From Closterium sp. NIES-65 (lineage: Eukaryota; Streptophyta; Zygnematophyceae; Desmidiales; Closteriaceae): a stretch of DNA of 64,000 bases. The DNA is taken from positions 1,798,001 through 1,862,000 of the forward strand of contig CANXME010002096.1 in assembly GCA_948144175.1 (NCBI GenBank), given 5' to 3'. Shown one piece after another: positions 33,001-46,900 of this stretch (positions are counted from its first letter, which is position 1; every line of letters begins with the position of its first letter). The notes below the pieces were generated by a model, which was given only the letters and a program-made list of their open reading frames with translations, was not told the DNA's origin and ran no database searches. The translations under genes were made by a program, and so were the position numbers.

Positions 33001-33075
33001 AGTACCGTAAGCACCCGGATAGAAGCGCAGGCCTTGGATAAGCGCCGACGCTTATAAAAGGATGAGGGCGCTTAT

Positions 33076-33196
33076 TGAGAAAATGAGAAAGAGAATGAAT
33101 GACTATGGAATGGAAGTGATACAAATATGCAACCCTAGAAATGTGTACCCCATATGGACTACCCCACTATAGCTTACATAACATTATAATCTGACA
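33076..33196 (-). repeat. Copia-C 3' LTR (family 1)
   Basis: 121 bp, similar to but diverged from the 131-134 bp LTRs of Copia-A, -B, -D and -F. It ends ATAATCTGACA next to the family-1 polypurine tract. Confidence 0.8.
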
Positions 33197-36059
33197 CACC
33201 CCCATAGGCAAAGTGGGGGAGAACAAGGGGTCACAAGACCAGTAAAGCAAAGCAAAGCAAAGCTCAGGGTGGATCACAAAGTCACCACACATTCCGAGCA
33301 CAAGTTCAAGGCCAGAAGGCCAGTTCACATGCAGGAGCACATATATATAAGAGGCTAAGCAAGTAAGAGCAGGAGTATATATATGTGACAGTACAAGCAA
33401 GGTCAAGAAGTGAGCAAGTGAGGCAAGACACGCACAAGCCCAAGCTGAGTACAGAAGCGCTGATGATCACAAGGCGCAACTGCCTTGGTGAAAACATCAG
33501 CAATGTTGGCCTCAGAGGCCACGTACGCAAGCCGCAACTGACCACGCTGCTGTAGCTCACGAGCAAGGAAGTAGCGAAGGGCAATGTGCTTCGTTCTGTG
33601 CTCCAGTCTCTGCTCTCGACAAAAGGCCAGCATGGCCTTATTGTCTACGTACAGAACTGGAGGAGAACGAGGCGGCTCTCCAAGGTCGGTCAGCAGGTAG
33701 GTGAGCCAGCGAAGCTCCTGTGCAGCCATGGCCCCGGCGTAGATCTTGGCCTCACAACTGGAGCCGAGAACAGAAGACGAGCGAGTAGCCCGCCACGAAA
33801 CAGAGCCGGAACCAAGGCTGAAGGTGTAACCCTGTGACGACCGCTGCGTAGCCTGGTCGTCAGCCCAAGAAGCTTCCGCGTGCCCAGTGAGGACCACTGG
33901 ACTCCGCCCTCCAAGCACTAGCCCCATGCCCGACGTACTGCACAAGTAGCGTAACACCCTCTTCGTTGCAGCCATGTGCTCTGGTCTGTGTCTCCCAGGA
34001 GCAACATAGCGTGCAAGAATGCTAAGAGGGTATGCAAGGTCAGGTCGTGTGCAGATCATCAGGTACATGAGGCAGCCAACAAGCTCTGGGTACGGGCCAT
34101 TCGACTCTACAGACTCATCCGAAGGCAGAGCTGAGAGCGAGTGGCGAGTAGGCAGAGGAGTGGCCTGAGGCGAGGAGTACGTGAAGCCGAAGCGCTGAAG
34201 GACCTGCTGCACCATGTGTGACTGAGTCAAGGTAATGGTGCCGCGTGCTCTGTCCCGGGTGATCTGCAAGCCAAGGTAGCTGCGCAGTTCACCCAGGTCT
34301 GTGCACGTGTGTCTCTTCTGCAGCTCGGACTTCACGTAGGCGAAACCAGCAGTGTCAGCAGTGGCAAATACCAAGTCGTCGATGTACACGAGGATGTAGA
34401 ACGGCGGCAGAGAGGTGTCGGTGCGTAGAAACAGCGACGGGCCAGCAGTAGAGGGAGCAAACCCAAGAGCCGCAAGCGTAGTCCTCAGTGTGTCGTGCCA
34501 CTCGCGCGGTGCCTTGCGGAGACCGTAGACTGGCCGTCGGAGGCTCCACTGGGTGCGAGGAGGGAAAGTCCCAGTGAAGCCATGTGGACGGCGCAGCCAG
34601 ATCTCCTCGTGCAGGCTACCCTGCAGGAAAGCAGTGCTGAAGTCAAGGGAGTGAAGCTCGTAGTCACGTTGAGCGGCTATGTGTAGCAGCACCCGAAGAG
34701 TGGTCATCTTCGGGGTGGGAGAGAAGGTATGAAAGTAGTCAACTCCCTGCCGCTGACTGAAGCCACGAGCCACGTACCGCGCCTTGAAGACAGGCGGAGA
34801 GCCCGGCGGCCGCTTCACCCTGAAGATCCACATGCCACTGACGATGTTCGCCCCAGGAGGGGGAACCGCGTCAACGTAGGTGCCTGTGGACTTCCAGGAA
34901 GCCATCTCTGCATTCATAGCTGCCTGCCACTGAGAGGAGTAGGGACCCTCTACGGCCTCCGCGTAAGAGCGCGGAGTCGGGATGTCAAGTGCATCCGGGT
35001 CTCCCTCAGGGGTAAGCAGTACGGACACGAGATGAGGTGAAGCAGCAGCCAGACACTGGAACTCATCCTGCCTGTCCTCAAGGACGTCCGTGCCAAGAGC
35101 ACACTCACCCGCGACGGATGGAGGACAGACAGACGCAGACTCAGCAACGAGACTAGCAGCGTAGTCTAGACGACAGTGAGCAGCAAAGTCGACGAGCTCA
35201 GCAACAAGAGCAGATGCAGCAGTGGACTCAAAAGAGGGGTCAGTGACGACAGTAGCAAGGAGACGCGTGACAGTAGGACTAGCAGCACGAAGAGAGTACG
35301 ACTCCGGGTCGGGAAGGGCAGGAAGAGAGGACTCAGGAGGAGAAGGCAAAGGGGCACGCACAGGAGCAGTGGACGGACGCAGAGACATCCGGTGCGTGCC
35401 AGGGACAGGAGGAGGACGCTGACGCGAACCGCGACCACTAGCGCGAGCAGCACGAACACGCGACGCAGGACGAGACGCAGGCTCACGACGCTCACCAAGA
35501 CCTCCTGTAGGACCAGTGTACGGAGAAGGAGCAGGCAGTGGGGAGGCCGGCGGTAACTGTGACCGTGACTAGACAGTTGGTGGACACTCTAAGGGAGGAG
35601 GAAGACCAAGAACCTGCTGAAGGAGCGGAACAAAGTACGGCCGAGGCCGCGCGGCGACTCCAGACACAGCAAGGATGGCAACAGTACCCTCAGCGGCAGC
35701 ACCAGCACCAACACCACCTCCAGCTCCAGTACCTTCAGCAGCACCAGCAGCACCCGCAGCAGGACCGCCGCCAGGACTGACAGCAGTAGCCTCAGCGCCA
35801 ACACCCTCAGCAGCTCCGACTCAAGTCGCACTCGCAGGCCCAGCAGCTCCAGCACTCCCAGGACTAGCACCTCCGAGACCGACGGCACCAGCACCCTTAG
35901 CAACCGAAGAAGCACCAGCTCCAGTAGTACGCCTCCAGCGTCGAGCAAACCACTCGCGCAGCTCCTGTGGAGAGAGTGGCTCCCGCCGAGACGAAGCACC
36001 CGGAGAACCACTAGGCCCAGCACCGCCAGACGCCGCACGAGCAGGTCCAGCAGCCGCGG

Positions 36060-36300
36060 GCTTTGCACCCCCAGGCTCAGCAGCTCCAGACTCAGCACCC
36101 CCAGGCTCAGTAGCTCCAGACACAGCACCCCCAGGCTCAGCAGCTCCAGACGCAGCACCCCCAGGCAAAGGACCCCCAGGCTCAGCACCCCCAGTCGTAG
36201 CACCCCCAGGCTCACCACCCCCAGTCGCAGCACCCCCAGGTTCAGCACGCACTCGCGCAGCACCCCCAGAGTCAGCACCCCCAGGCTTAGCACCCGCAGC
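36060..36300 (-). repeat. In-frame hinge repeats of Copia-C
   Basis: Degenerate 15-bp units coding PGGAE/SGGAT-like pentapeptides, more varied than in Copia-D. Confidence 0.65.
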
Positions 36301-39300
36301 AGGACCAAAGTCACCAGCAACCTCGACCGGCTCAACTGCGTCTACCTGGGACACACCTGAAGGGGCAGGACCCTGAGGGGGGAGGGGGTCTACCTGGGGG
36401 GGACCTGGCACAAGGAAGTGCGGCGGCGGGGGGAGGGAAAGAGTGCGGTAGGGGAAGAGACGGTAGTAGGGGACCGACTCCTCAAACTTGACGTCCTGAA
36501 AGGGGAGAACACGACGAGAGGAGGGGTGGTAGAACTGCCACCGTGGTGCGTCAGGGGGGAAGCCAAGGAAGACACAAGGAGCAGGACGAGGGGACAGCTT
36601 ATCCGCAGACAAGTCGCGGACAAACGCCCGAGATCCCCAGACACGGAAAGCAGACGCATTGCCTACCTTCCCCGTCCACAGCAGAGCTGGGGAGGTCTCC
36701 GGCATGGAGACCCTGGGGTGAAGGTTGATCTGATGCGCCGTGTACCGAACCGCAAACGGCCACAGAAAATGAGGGGCAGCCGCATGCATCATGGACGTAC
36801 GAGCGACGTCCATGACCATGCCAATGCGGCGCTCAGCAATCCCATTTTGCTGTGGAGAGTCCGGAAGCGTAAAGGTCTGGCGGATGCCTCGCGCACGGCA
36901 GTAGGCTCGCAGAAGGCCAGAGGAGAACTCTCCGCCTCGGTCAGAGTGCAGACGCAGAACAGGAAAGTCCGAGCCGAAGCTCCTCCTGAGCTGGAGACGA
37001 GCTGCGCGGATCCAGTCGATCATCACCTCAGTGACATCACCCTTGCTGCGCAAGGGGAAGACGGAGGTGTAACGCGAGTAGTCGTCAACCACCAGCAGGA
37101 AGTAGCGCTCGTGACCCTGTCCACGGACGCGGGCCGGGCTCCACACGTCCATGTGAAGCGTCTGCAGCGGGGCCTCTGTCGGGGGAAACTGAGAGGAGTG
37201 AGGGGCAGCCCGGAGCCGCCCCTCGACACACGGAACACAGGAAGGACCAGGCCCTGGTGGAAGGGGAGGGAGGGACCGGGGGAGACCAGAGACAAGGACA
37301 CGGGAAGCCATGCCTCGGAGACGAGGCAGGGAGGGGTGACCAAGACGGTGGTGCCACAGGAGAGTCTCGTGAGACAGGAGGCGACACGAGCAGGGGGCAA
37401 ACTCAGGACTAGACCTGGACGCAGCAGCAAACACCTGACCCGACGCAGCTACCTGGCTAGACGCAGGGACAGGAGGGGACCCAGTGGTCAGGGTGTAGAG
37501 GCTCGACCCCGGCCGACGCGTAAACGTGGCCAGGTGCCGGCCTGTGCGAGTGTCCGAGCAGTGGGTCACCCGCTGACTCGCAGGAGTAAACTGGTGAACC
37601 CCCGCATCCTGCAGGTCAGCACCACTCACCAAGTTCGTAGAGAACGAGGGGAGGTAAAGACCAGACAAGGTGCTAGAGGGGGCAGCCGGACACGGGAGGA
37701 CAATGGAGAAGTGAGAAAGAACAGGACCCCCAGAGGGGTCTGCCAGGGAGACTGCAACCGGCCGACCAAGCGGCGTGAGTGTGGTGCGGTCTCGAAAGAA
37801 GGAGCGAGAAGCCCCCGAGTCAAATGTGAAGGTGAGGGAGGCCGAAGCCGGCGTGGTACCTCAGAGCGCAGACTCACCAGCACCTGAGGGCGCAGACGCA
37901 CTGGCACCTAGAGCAGCAGCCTCACCAACACCTAGAGCAGCAGTACCAATGCCCGAGTCGGGCGGGAAACACCGGTAACAGTCACCCTCATCACTAATAG
38001 TCACAGCATACATGGCAGCAAGGATAGCATCAAAGTCAAGATCATAGATAGCTATGCCTGCCCTAAACAGCTCTCCCCAGCGGGGGATCTCACTAGCCTC
38101 CGGGAACTGCTGACGCCAAGCGTCCGTCAGGCAGCCAAAGCAGCGCTGGGTGGGGTGGGCACCCCCACACTCCTCACCCGCGCGGTCGCCGGAGCGAAGG
38201 ACGTAGGTGCACGGACCAAAACCCCCACCACGCTGACGCTGCATGTACCACTCACGGAGCTGCTGAGGAGGGGGAATGTCCCGAGAACGCTGCTGCTGCT
38301 GCTGGTGCTGGCGCTGACCACCACCAGAGCTGCTCCGCTGCGAAGCGCCACCCCGACCACCTCCACCTCCTCCACCACCGCCTCCTCCACCTCCGCCACC
38401 ACCGCCGCCTCCGCTACCACTGCTACCGCCTCCGCCGCCTTCGCCTCAACTGCTGCCACCGACCCCTCCAACCCCGCCACCACTCCCACCGCCACCCCCA
38501 CTCCCTCCGCCACCTCCACCGCCACCTCCACCGCCCCCGCTAGCTCCACCCGCGCCCTTGCCCCCCTTGCCCTTGCCAGAGCGGCGTCTCCCGCTAAGAG
38601 CAAACGCCGCACTGACCGACTCAAGACCAACGAGGTCGGCCGCAGCGGCAGAGGCGACAGAGGGCAAAAGGGGGGAAGGAGAACACCCTTAAAGATGGGG
38701 GTGCGAGGGTCACCACGAGAGGCTCCTACAGCGACTATGCTCTTCTCCACTGCTAGGAGGGCCTTCTCTAGGAGGTCAACAGTGAGAGTGGTGGGACAGA
38801 CTGAGAGGAAGTGGTCCCTGACTACACGAAGGGAGTCTGGGAGGCGGGTGACTATATAATAGAGAGTGATGTACATGGGGGGGGGGGTTCTTGGTGAAGA
38901 ACTCAGCAGGAAGCGCGGCGCGGTAGCGAGTGTCACTAGTGCGGAGGTGCGTGATGAGGTCAGCGACTGTGGGAAAGGCAGCAAGGTCAGGGAAGAGGTA
39001 CGGTAGCATGAGGCGGCTCAGTGCAGCAGTGGCAGGGGAAGAGTAGCGCGCAACTACAGCGTCGTACAAGGTCTGAGCACTCTTGTACTGACTAAAGTGC
39101 GCGCGCTTTATGGTAGGCAGGTGGCGACGCACAGCAAGACGTGCAGCAGCATCGCGCGTGGACCACTGGGAGCGAACAGTGGGGTCAGCATCAGCAGCAG
39201 GGGCAGGAGAGGCGCCAGAGGTGAGGTCAAAGAGAGAGAGACCGTCCGCTCTATCGCACTGTAAGAACAGCTGAAGGTCGTCGACCCAGACCTCAAAGTC

Positions 39301-39499
39301 AATGGCTCGACCCTCAGCGTCAAAAGTGAGGACACTAGGGGTAGCCATGACAACAGTAGACTAGTAGTACCAGCTGTAGGGCAGGGGCAGTGCAGTGACA
39401 GAAACGCTGCTCTCACCAGACAGGGCGGCTCGGGTAGCTCAGCAGCACAGCAACACGGCAACACGGCTGCTCGGACGGCTCAGCAGCAACTGCGGCTCC

Positions 39500-40300
39500 A
39501 CAGCACCAGCAGCTCGGCTCCTCAGGCGGCTCGGGCGGCTCGGGTGGCTCCGGTGGGTCGGGCGGCTCGGGCGGCTCGGCTCCTCATCGACTCAGGCGGC
39601 TCGGGCGGCTCGGGCGGGTCGGGCGGCTCGGTCGGCTCGGGCGGCTCGGCTCCTCAGTTGCTCAGGCGGCTCGGGCGGCTCGGGCGGCTTGGGCGGCTCG
39701 GGCGGCGGGGCCGCTGTGGGAGGGGCGGCGGGGCTGCAGTGAAGGGCGGCGGGGCCGCCGTGAAGGGCGGCGGGGCCGCTGAGAAGGGCGGCGGGGCCGC
39801 AGTGAGAGAGGCGGCGGGGCCGCAGAGAAGGGCGGCGGAGGAGGAGGGGAAGGGAAGGAGACGACCCAACACTCCAACACCCGCCACCCCCATACCCTCC
39901 TCCCCACGGCTGCAGGGAGACAAAGGAGGATGGGGTGGGCGGGAAGAAAGCCGCAGAGCGGCTAAACTGTGTCGGCGCTGATAGGTCAGGGGCGGCTGCA
40001 GGGAGAGCAGGGGCGGAGAGGCCCGTCGCGTGCCACGGGGCGCACGACGGGTAAGTTTAAGTGTAAGGGCCCGATCGTGTGCCTCGGGGCGCACGACGAG
40101 CAGGGCACCGTCGCATGCCACGGTGCGCACGACGGGCAGGTTTAGGGCACCGTCGCGTGCCACGGGGCGCGCGACGGGCAGAGAAGGAGTCACACGCCAA
40201 CCGGGGGCGGGACAAGGGAAAAATCGCCACGCGCCCTAGGCGCGCGACCGGAAAATCGTAGCAGCGGAAACGTGAGGCGGGCACACAGGCCAGAACGAAA
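39500..40300 (-). other. Copia-C leader (family-2 type)
   Basis: Untranslated leader. It has short ggctcgggcg repeats (39520-39710), a gggcggcggggccgc part (39710-39840), and a segment at about 39840-40010 that closely matches 58930-59100 inside Copia-E. Repeats of the form cgtgccacggggcgcacgac follow to about 40180, then a GC hairpin (cgcgccctaggcgcg) near 40230. Confidence 0.7.
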
Positions 40301-40316
40301 CTTGCTCTGATACCAT

Positions 40317-40576
40317 GTCGAAAATAGTTGAACGAGGATGAGTTAAGTTTAAACTAGGGCCTAGGCTTAGGAGCCTAGGCCCGAGATGAGTTGTCGAGTA
40401 GTTCTTGCCTAGGGTGATGTTCGAGTGAGTTGGAAGAGAAGTTGGGAAGAATGGTGTTTCACTATAGGTTTCGAAGAACATATAGCAAAGGAAACAAAGA
40501 AGGTGCACCACCAAACAATGTTTATAATAACTACACTAACTACAGCTACAGGCAGTTACAAATATAAATTCTTACA
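40317..40576 (-). repeat. Copia-C 5' LTR (family 2)
   Basis: 260 bp, TGTCGAAA...TTCTTACA. Related to the 244-bp LTRs of Copia-E and to the solo LTR at 57769, and unlike the LTR at the other end of the element. Confidence 0.8.
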
Positions 40577-40640
40577 CCTATATGTTTTCGACTCGATTAC
40601 AATCGGCAGAACGAGATATACAGTCTGGTGTAAAACAAAT

Positions 40641-40773
40641 TGTGAAAAGAGAGAACGAGAATGGAATGACTATGAAAGAAGTGAGTACAAATAGGAAACC
40701 CTAATTGGGTTGTACCCCCTATGGGATACCCCACTATAGCCTACACAATAGTATAAGCTATATAGTTCTGACA
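40641..40773 (-). repeat. Copia-D 3' LTR
   Basis: TGTGAAAAG...TTCTGACA; pairs with 47866-47997. The polypurine tract abuts it. Confidence 0.93.
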
Positions 40774-40984
40774 CACCCCCATAGGCAAAGTGGGGGAGAA
40801 CAAGGGGTCACAAGACCAGTCAAGCAAAGCAAAGCAAAGCTCAGGGTGGATCACAAAGTCACCACACATTCCGAGCACAAGTTCAAGGCCACATGGCCAG
40901 TTCACATGCAAGATCATATATAGAGATATACAAGAGTCAAGTAAGCAAGAGCAAGAGTATATATAGGCGAAGGTACAAGCAAGG

Positions 40985-43900
40985 TCAAGAGGAGAGCAAG
41001 TGAGGCAAGACAGGCACAAGACCCAACTGCGTGCAACAACGCTGATGATCACAAGGCGCAAGTGCCTTGGTGAAGACATCAGCAGTGTTGGCCTCAGAGG
41101 CCACGTACGCAAGTCGCAACTGTCCACGCTGCTGTAGCTCACGAGCAAGAAAGTAGCGGAGAGCAATGTGCTTCGTTCTGTGCTCCAGTCTCTGCTCTCG
41201 ACACAAGGCCAGCATGGCCTTGTTGTCTACGTACAGGACTGGAGGAGAACGAGGCTGCTCTCCAAGGTCGGTCAACAGGTAGGTGAGCCAGCGTAACTCC
41301 TGTGCAGCCATAGCCCCGGCGTAGATCTCAGCCTCACAACTGGAGCCGAGAACAGAAGACGAGCGGGTAGCCCGCCACGAAACAGAGCCGGAACCAAGGC
41401 TGAAGGTGTAACCCTGTGACGACCGCTGCGTAGCCTGGTCGTCAGCCCAAGAAGCGTCCGCGTGCCCAGTGAGGACCACTGGACTGCGCCCTCCAAGCAC
41501 TAGCCCCATGCCCGACGTACTGCACAAGTAGCGCAACACCCTCTTCGCTGCAGCCATGTGCTCTGGTCGGTGTCTCCCAGGAGCAACATAGCGTGCGAGA
41601 ATGCTAAGAGGGTATGCAAGGTCAGGTCGTGTGCAGGTCATCAGGTACATGAGGCAGCCAACAAGCTCTGCATACGGGCCACTCGAATCTACGGACTCAT
41701 CCGAAGGCAGAGCTGAGAGCGAGTGGCGAGTAGGCAGAGGAGTGGCCTGAGGCGAGGAGTACGTGAAGCCGAAGCGCTGAAGGACCTGCTGCACCATGTG
41801 TGACTGAGTCAGGGTAATGGTGCGGCGTGCTCTGTCCCGGGTGATCTGCAAGCCAAGATAGCTGCGCAGTTCACCCAGGTCAGTGCACGTGTGTCTCTTC
41901 TGCAGCTCGGACTTCACGTAGGCGAGTCCAGCAGTGTCAGCTGTGGCAAAGACCAAGTCGTCGACGTACACGAGGATGTAGAACGGCGGCAGAGAGGTGT
42001 CGGTGCGCAGAAACAGCGACGGGTCGGCAGTAGAAGGAGCAAACCCAAGTGCCGCGAGTGTAGTCCTCAGTGTGTTGTGCCACTCACGTGGCGCCTGGCG
42101 GAGACCGTAGACTGGACGCCGGAGACTCCACTGGGTACCAGGAGGGAAAGACCCAGTGAAGCCAGGTGGGCGACGCAGCCAGATCTCCTCGTGCAGGCTG
42201 CCCTGCAAGAAAGCTGTGCTGAAGTCGAGAGAGTGCAGCTCGTAGTCACGGTGAGCAGCAACGTGCAGCAGGACCCGAAGAGTGGTCATCTTCGGGGTGG
42301 GGGAGAAGGTCTGAAAGTAGTCAACCCCCTGCCGCTGACTGAAGCCACGAGCCACGTAACGCGCCTTGAAGACAGGCGGAGAACCCGGCGGCCGCTTCAC
42401 CCTGAAAATCCACATGCCACTGACGATGTTCGCCCCAGGGGGGGGAACAGCGTCAACGTAGGTGCCTGTGGACTTCCAGGAAGCCATCTCTGCATCCATA
42501 GCTGCCTGCCACTGAGAGGAGTAGGGACCCTCTATCGCCTCCGCGTAAGAGCGCGGAGTCGGGATGTCTGGTGCATCCGGGTCTCCCTCAGGGGCTAGCA
42601 GTACAGACGCGAGACGAGGTGAAGCGGCGGCTAGACACTGGAACTCCTCCTGCCTGTCCTCAAGGACGTCCGTGCCAAGGGCACACTCACCCCCGACGAA
42701 CGGAGGACAAGCGGACTCAGACTCAGTGACAAGACGGGCAGCGTAGTCTAGACGACAGCGCGCAGCAAAGTCGACAAGCTCAGTGACAAGGGCAGACGCA
42801 GCAGACGACTCGAAGGAAGGGTCAGTGACAGCTGTAGCAAGGAGACGCGTGACAGTAGGACTGGCAGCACGAAGAGAGTCCGACTCCGGGTCGGCAAGAG
42901 CAGGAAGAGAGGAAGCAGGAGGAGAAGGCAAAGGGGCACGCAGAGGAGCAGTGGACGGACGCAGTGACATCCGGTGCGTGCCAGGAACAGGAGGAGGACG
43001 CTGACGCGACCCGCGACCACTAGCGCGCTCAGTACGAACAGGCGACACAGGACGAGACGCAGGCTCACGACGCTCAGTAAGACCTCCAGTCGGACCAGTG
43101 TAGGGAGACGGAGCAGGCAAAGGGGAGGCAGGCTGTAGCTGTGGCTGTGACCGGACAGGCTGCGGACCCTCTAAGGGAGGAGGAGGAGGAGGCGGAAGAC
43201 CAAGAACCTGCTGCAGGAGCGGAACGAAGTAAGGTCGGGGCCCCGCGGCGACACCAGAAACAGCAGGAACAGTACCAGCAGCCCCGGCAGGAGTACCCAC
43301 TCCAGCAGCACCTCCAGCAGCACCACCAGAAGCTCCAGAACCTCCAGCTGCAGCACCAGGAGCACTGTCAGTCGGACCGCCAACGGCAGGCTCAGCGCCA
43401 ACACCCTCAGTAGCACCAGCTCCAGGAGAACTCCCAGACCCAGCAGCTCCAGCACCCACAGTATGAGCACCGGCGGGACGCGAGGCAGCAGTACCCTCTG
43501 CAGCCGAAGAACCACCAGCACCAGCAGCACACCTCCAGCGCCTGGCAAACCACTCACGCAGCTCCTGCGGGGAGAGTGGCTCCCGGCGAGACGAAGCACC
43601 CCCAGGCACAGCACCCCCAGGCTCAGCACCCCCAGGCACAGCACCCCCAGGCTCGGCACCTCCAGGCTCAGCACCCCCAGACGCAGCACCCCCAGGCTCA
43701 GCACCCCCAGGCTCAGCACCCCCAGGCTCAGCACCCCCAGGCTCAGCACCCCCAGGCTCAGCACCCCCAGGCTCAGCACCCCCAGGCTCAGCACCCCCAG
43801 ACTCCGCACCCCCAGGCTCAGCTCCCGCAGCAGCACCAGAGTCACCAGTGACCTCGAAAGGCTCGACCGCGTCTACCTGGGACACACCTGAAGGGGCAGG

Positions 43901-46900
43901 ACCCTGAGGGGGGAGGGGGACTACCGGGGGGGGACCTGGTACCAGGAAGAGCGGGGGTGGGGGGAGGGACGGAGTGCGGTAGGGGAAGAGGTGGTAGTAG
44001 GGTACCGACTCGTCGAACGTGACGTCCTGGGAGGACAGAACACGTCGAGAGGTGGGGTGGTAAAACTGCCACCCAGGGGCGTCGGGGGGGAACCCCAGGA
44101 AGACGCAGGGAGAAGCACGAGGGGACAGCTTGTCCGCAGACAGGTCGCGAACAAACGCCCGAGATCCCCAGACCCGGAACGCCGACGCATCGCCAACCTT
44201 CCCCGTCCACAGCAGGGCTGGGGAGGTCTCCGGTCGAGAGACCCTGGGGTGGAGGTTGATCTGGTGCGCAGCGTACCTGACCGCAAACGGCCACAGAAAA
44301 TGGGGAGCAGCCGCATGCATCATGGACGTACGAGCGACGTCCATGACCATGCCAATGCGGCGCTCAGCAATCCCATTCTGCTGTGGTGAGTCCGGAAGCG
44401 TGAAGGTCTGACGGATGCCTCGTGCACGACAGTAGGCACTCAGGAGGCCAGAGGAGAACTCTCCGCCTCTGTCCGAGTGCAGACGCAAAACAGGGAAGTC
44501 AGAGCCAAAGCTCCTCCGAAGCTGGAGACGAGCTGCGCGGATCCAGTCGATCAACACCGCAGTGACCTCACCCTTGCTGCGCAAGGGGAAGACTGTGGTG
44601 TAACGCGAGTAGTCGTCAACCACCAGCAGGAAGTAGCGCTCCTGACCCTGTCCACGGACGCGGGCTGGGCCCCACACGTCCATGTGAAGCGTCTGCAACG
44701 GGGCCTCTGTCGGAGGAAACTGGGAGGAGTGAGGGGCAGCACGCTGGCGCCCCTCGACACAGGGGACACAGGTAGGGCCAGGGCCCGGAGGAAGGGGAGG
44801 GAGAGACCGGGGAAGACCAGACACAAGGACTCGCGAGGCCATGCCTCTGAGCCGAAGCAGAGAGGGGTGGCCAAGGCGGAGGAGGGTCTCGTGAGACAGA
44901 CGACGACACGAGCAAGGGGCAGACTCAGGACCAGATCTGGACGCTGCAGCAAACACCTGACCAGACGAAGGGACCCTACCAGACTCAGCACCTGGAGGAG
45001 AAGCAGTGGTCAGTGTGTACAGGCTCGACCCTGGCCGACGTGTAAACGTAGCCAGGTGGCGACCTGTATCCGCCTCCGTGCAGTGGGTCACCCGCTGACG
45101 AGCAGGGGTGAACTGGTGGACACCCGCATCCTGGAGGTCAGCACCACTCACCAAGTTCGTCGAGAACGAGGGGAGGTAGAGACCAGTCAGGGTGCCAGAG
45201 GGGGCCGCCGGACACGGGAGGACAGTGGAGAAGCGAGACAGGACAGGCCCCCCAGAGGGGTCAGCCAGGGACACCGCAACCGGCCGACTCAGCGGCGTGA
45301 GAGTGGTGCGGTCCCTAAAGAAGGAGCGAGACGCTCCAGAGTCAAGGGTGAAGGTGTGAGAGGCCGAAGCCGACACAGTACCTGAGAGGGCAGACTCACC
45401 AGCACCTGAGAGCACAGACGCACTGGCACCTAGAGCAGCAGCCTCACTAGTACCTGACGCGGCAGTACCAATGCCCGGGTCGGGCGGGAAACACCGGTAA
45501 CAGTCATCCTCATCACTACCAGTCACAGCATACATAGCAGAGAGAATAGCATCAAAATCAAGATCATAAATAGCTACACCAGCCCTAGACAGCTCTCCCC
45601 AGCGGGGGATCTCAGCGGCCTCCGGAAACTGCTGACGCCAGGCGTCGGTCAGGCGGCCAAAGCAGCGGCGGGCTGTGTGGGCGCCTCCACACCTCTCCCC
45701 TGCACGGTCACCTGTGCGAAGAACGTAGGGGCAGGGACCAAGCGCACCACCACGCTGACGCTGCAAGTACCACTCACGGAGCTGCTGAGGGCCGGGGACG
45801 GTGCGAGAGCGCTGCTGCTGCTGTGGCTGCTGCTGCGGCTGCTGCTGTTGCTGCTGCTGCTGCTGGCGCTGACCACCCCCAGAGCTGCTCCGCTGGGACG
45901 AGCCACTCCGACCCCCGCCTCCACCGCCACCCCCGCCTCCACCGCCACCCCCGTCTCCACCGCCACCTCCCCCACCAGGACCGTCGCTCCCACCGCTCCC
46001 ACCGCCTCCTCCGCTACCACCTCCGCCGCCACCTCCGCCTCCACCGCCGCCACCAGTACCTCCACTCCCGCCACCACCCCCACCGCCACCCCCACTCCCC
46101 CCGCCACCCCCACCGCCTCCTCCACCGCCCCCTCGAGCTCCACCCGCTCCCCTGCCCCCCTTGCTCTTGCCAGAGCGGCGTCTGCCGCTGGGGGCAGACG
46201 CCGCGCCGACCGACTCAAAACCAGTGAGGTCGGCCGCAGCGGCAGAGGCGACAGAGGGCAGCAGGGGGGAAGGACCACACCCCTCAAAGATGGGGGTGCG
46301 AGGGTCACCCCGAGAGGCCCCTACAGCGACAATACTCTTCTCAGCCGCTAGCAGGGACTCCTCAAGGAGGTCGACAGTGAGAGTGGTGGGACAGACAGAG
46401 AGAAACTGGTCCCTAACGACACGAAGGGACTCAGGGAGACGGGTGACGAGAAAGTAGAGGGTGATGTACATGGGAGGAGGGTTCGCAGCGCGGAACTCAG
46501 CAGGAAGGGCAGCGCGGTAGCGGGTGTCACTAGCACGGAGGTGGGTAACGAGGTCAGCGACAGTGGGAAAGGAAGCGAGGTCAGGGAAGAGAAACGGTAG
46601 CATGAGGCGGCTAAGGGTAGCGGAGGAAGGGGAGGAGTAGCGTGCAACTACAGCGTCGTACAAGGCCTGAGCGGACTTGCACTGACTAAAGTAGGCACGC
46701 TCAGAGGAAGGGAGGTGGCGACGCACAGCAAGACGTGCAGCAGCATCGCGGGTCGCCCACTTGGAGCGAACGGCAGAGTCAGCATCAGCAGGAGGGGCAG
46801 GAACAGCGCCAGAGACAAAGTCAAAAAGAGAGACCTCATCTATCGCATCACATAGTAAGTACAGCTGCAGGTCTTCAATCCAGACGGCAAAGTCAATGGC

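Larger units (their letters stand above)
33076..40576 (-). mobile_element. Copia-C: mosaic copia with unlike LTRs
   Basis: Reads like a copia on the minus strand: Gag (about 37900-39350), protease and integrase (about 36400-37860), hinge (about 35600-36350), RT and RNase H (about 33403-35400). The 3' LTR (33076-33196) and neighbouring polypurine tract are family 1. The 5' LTR (40317-40576), PBS (TGGTATCAGAGC) and leader are family 2, shared with Copia-E and the solo LTR. Flanking pentamers cttat (33071-33075) and cctat (40577-40581) differ by one base. The coding region looks broken in several places. Confidence 0.8.
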
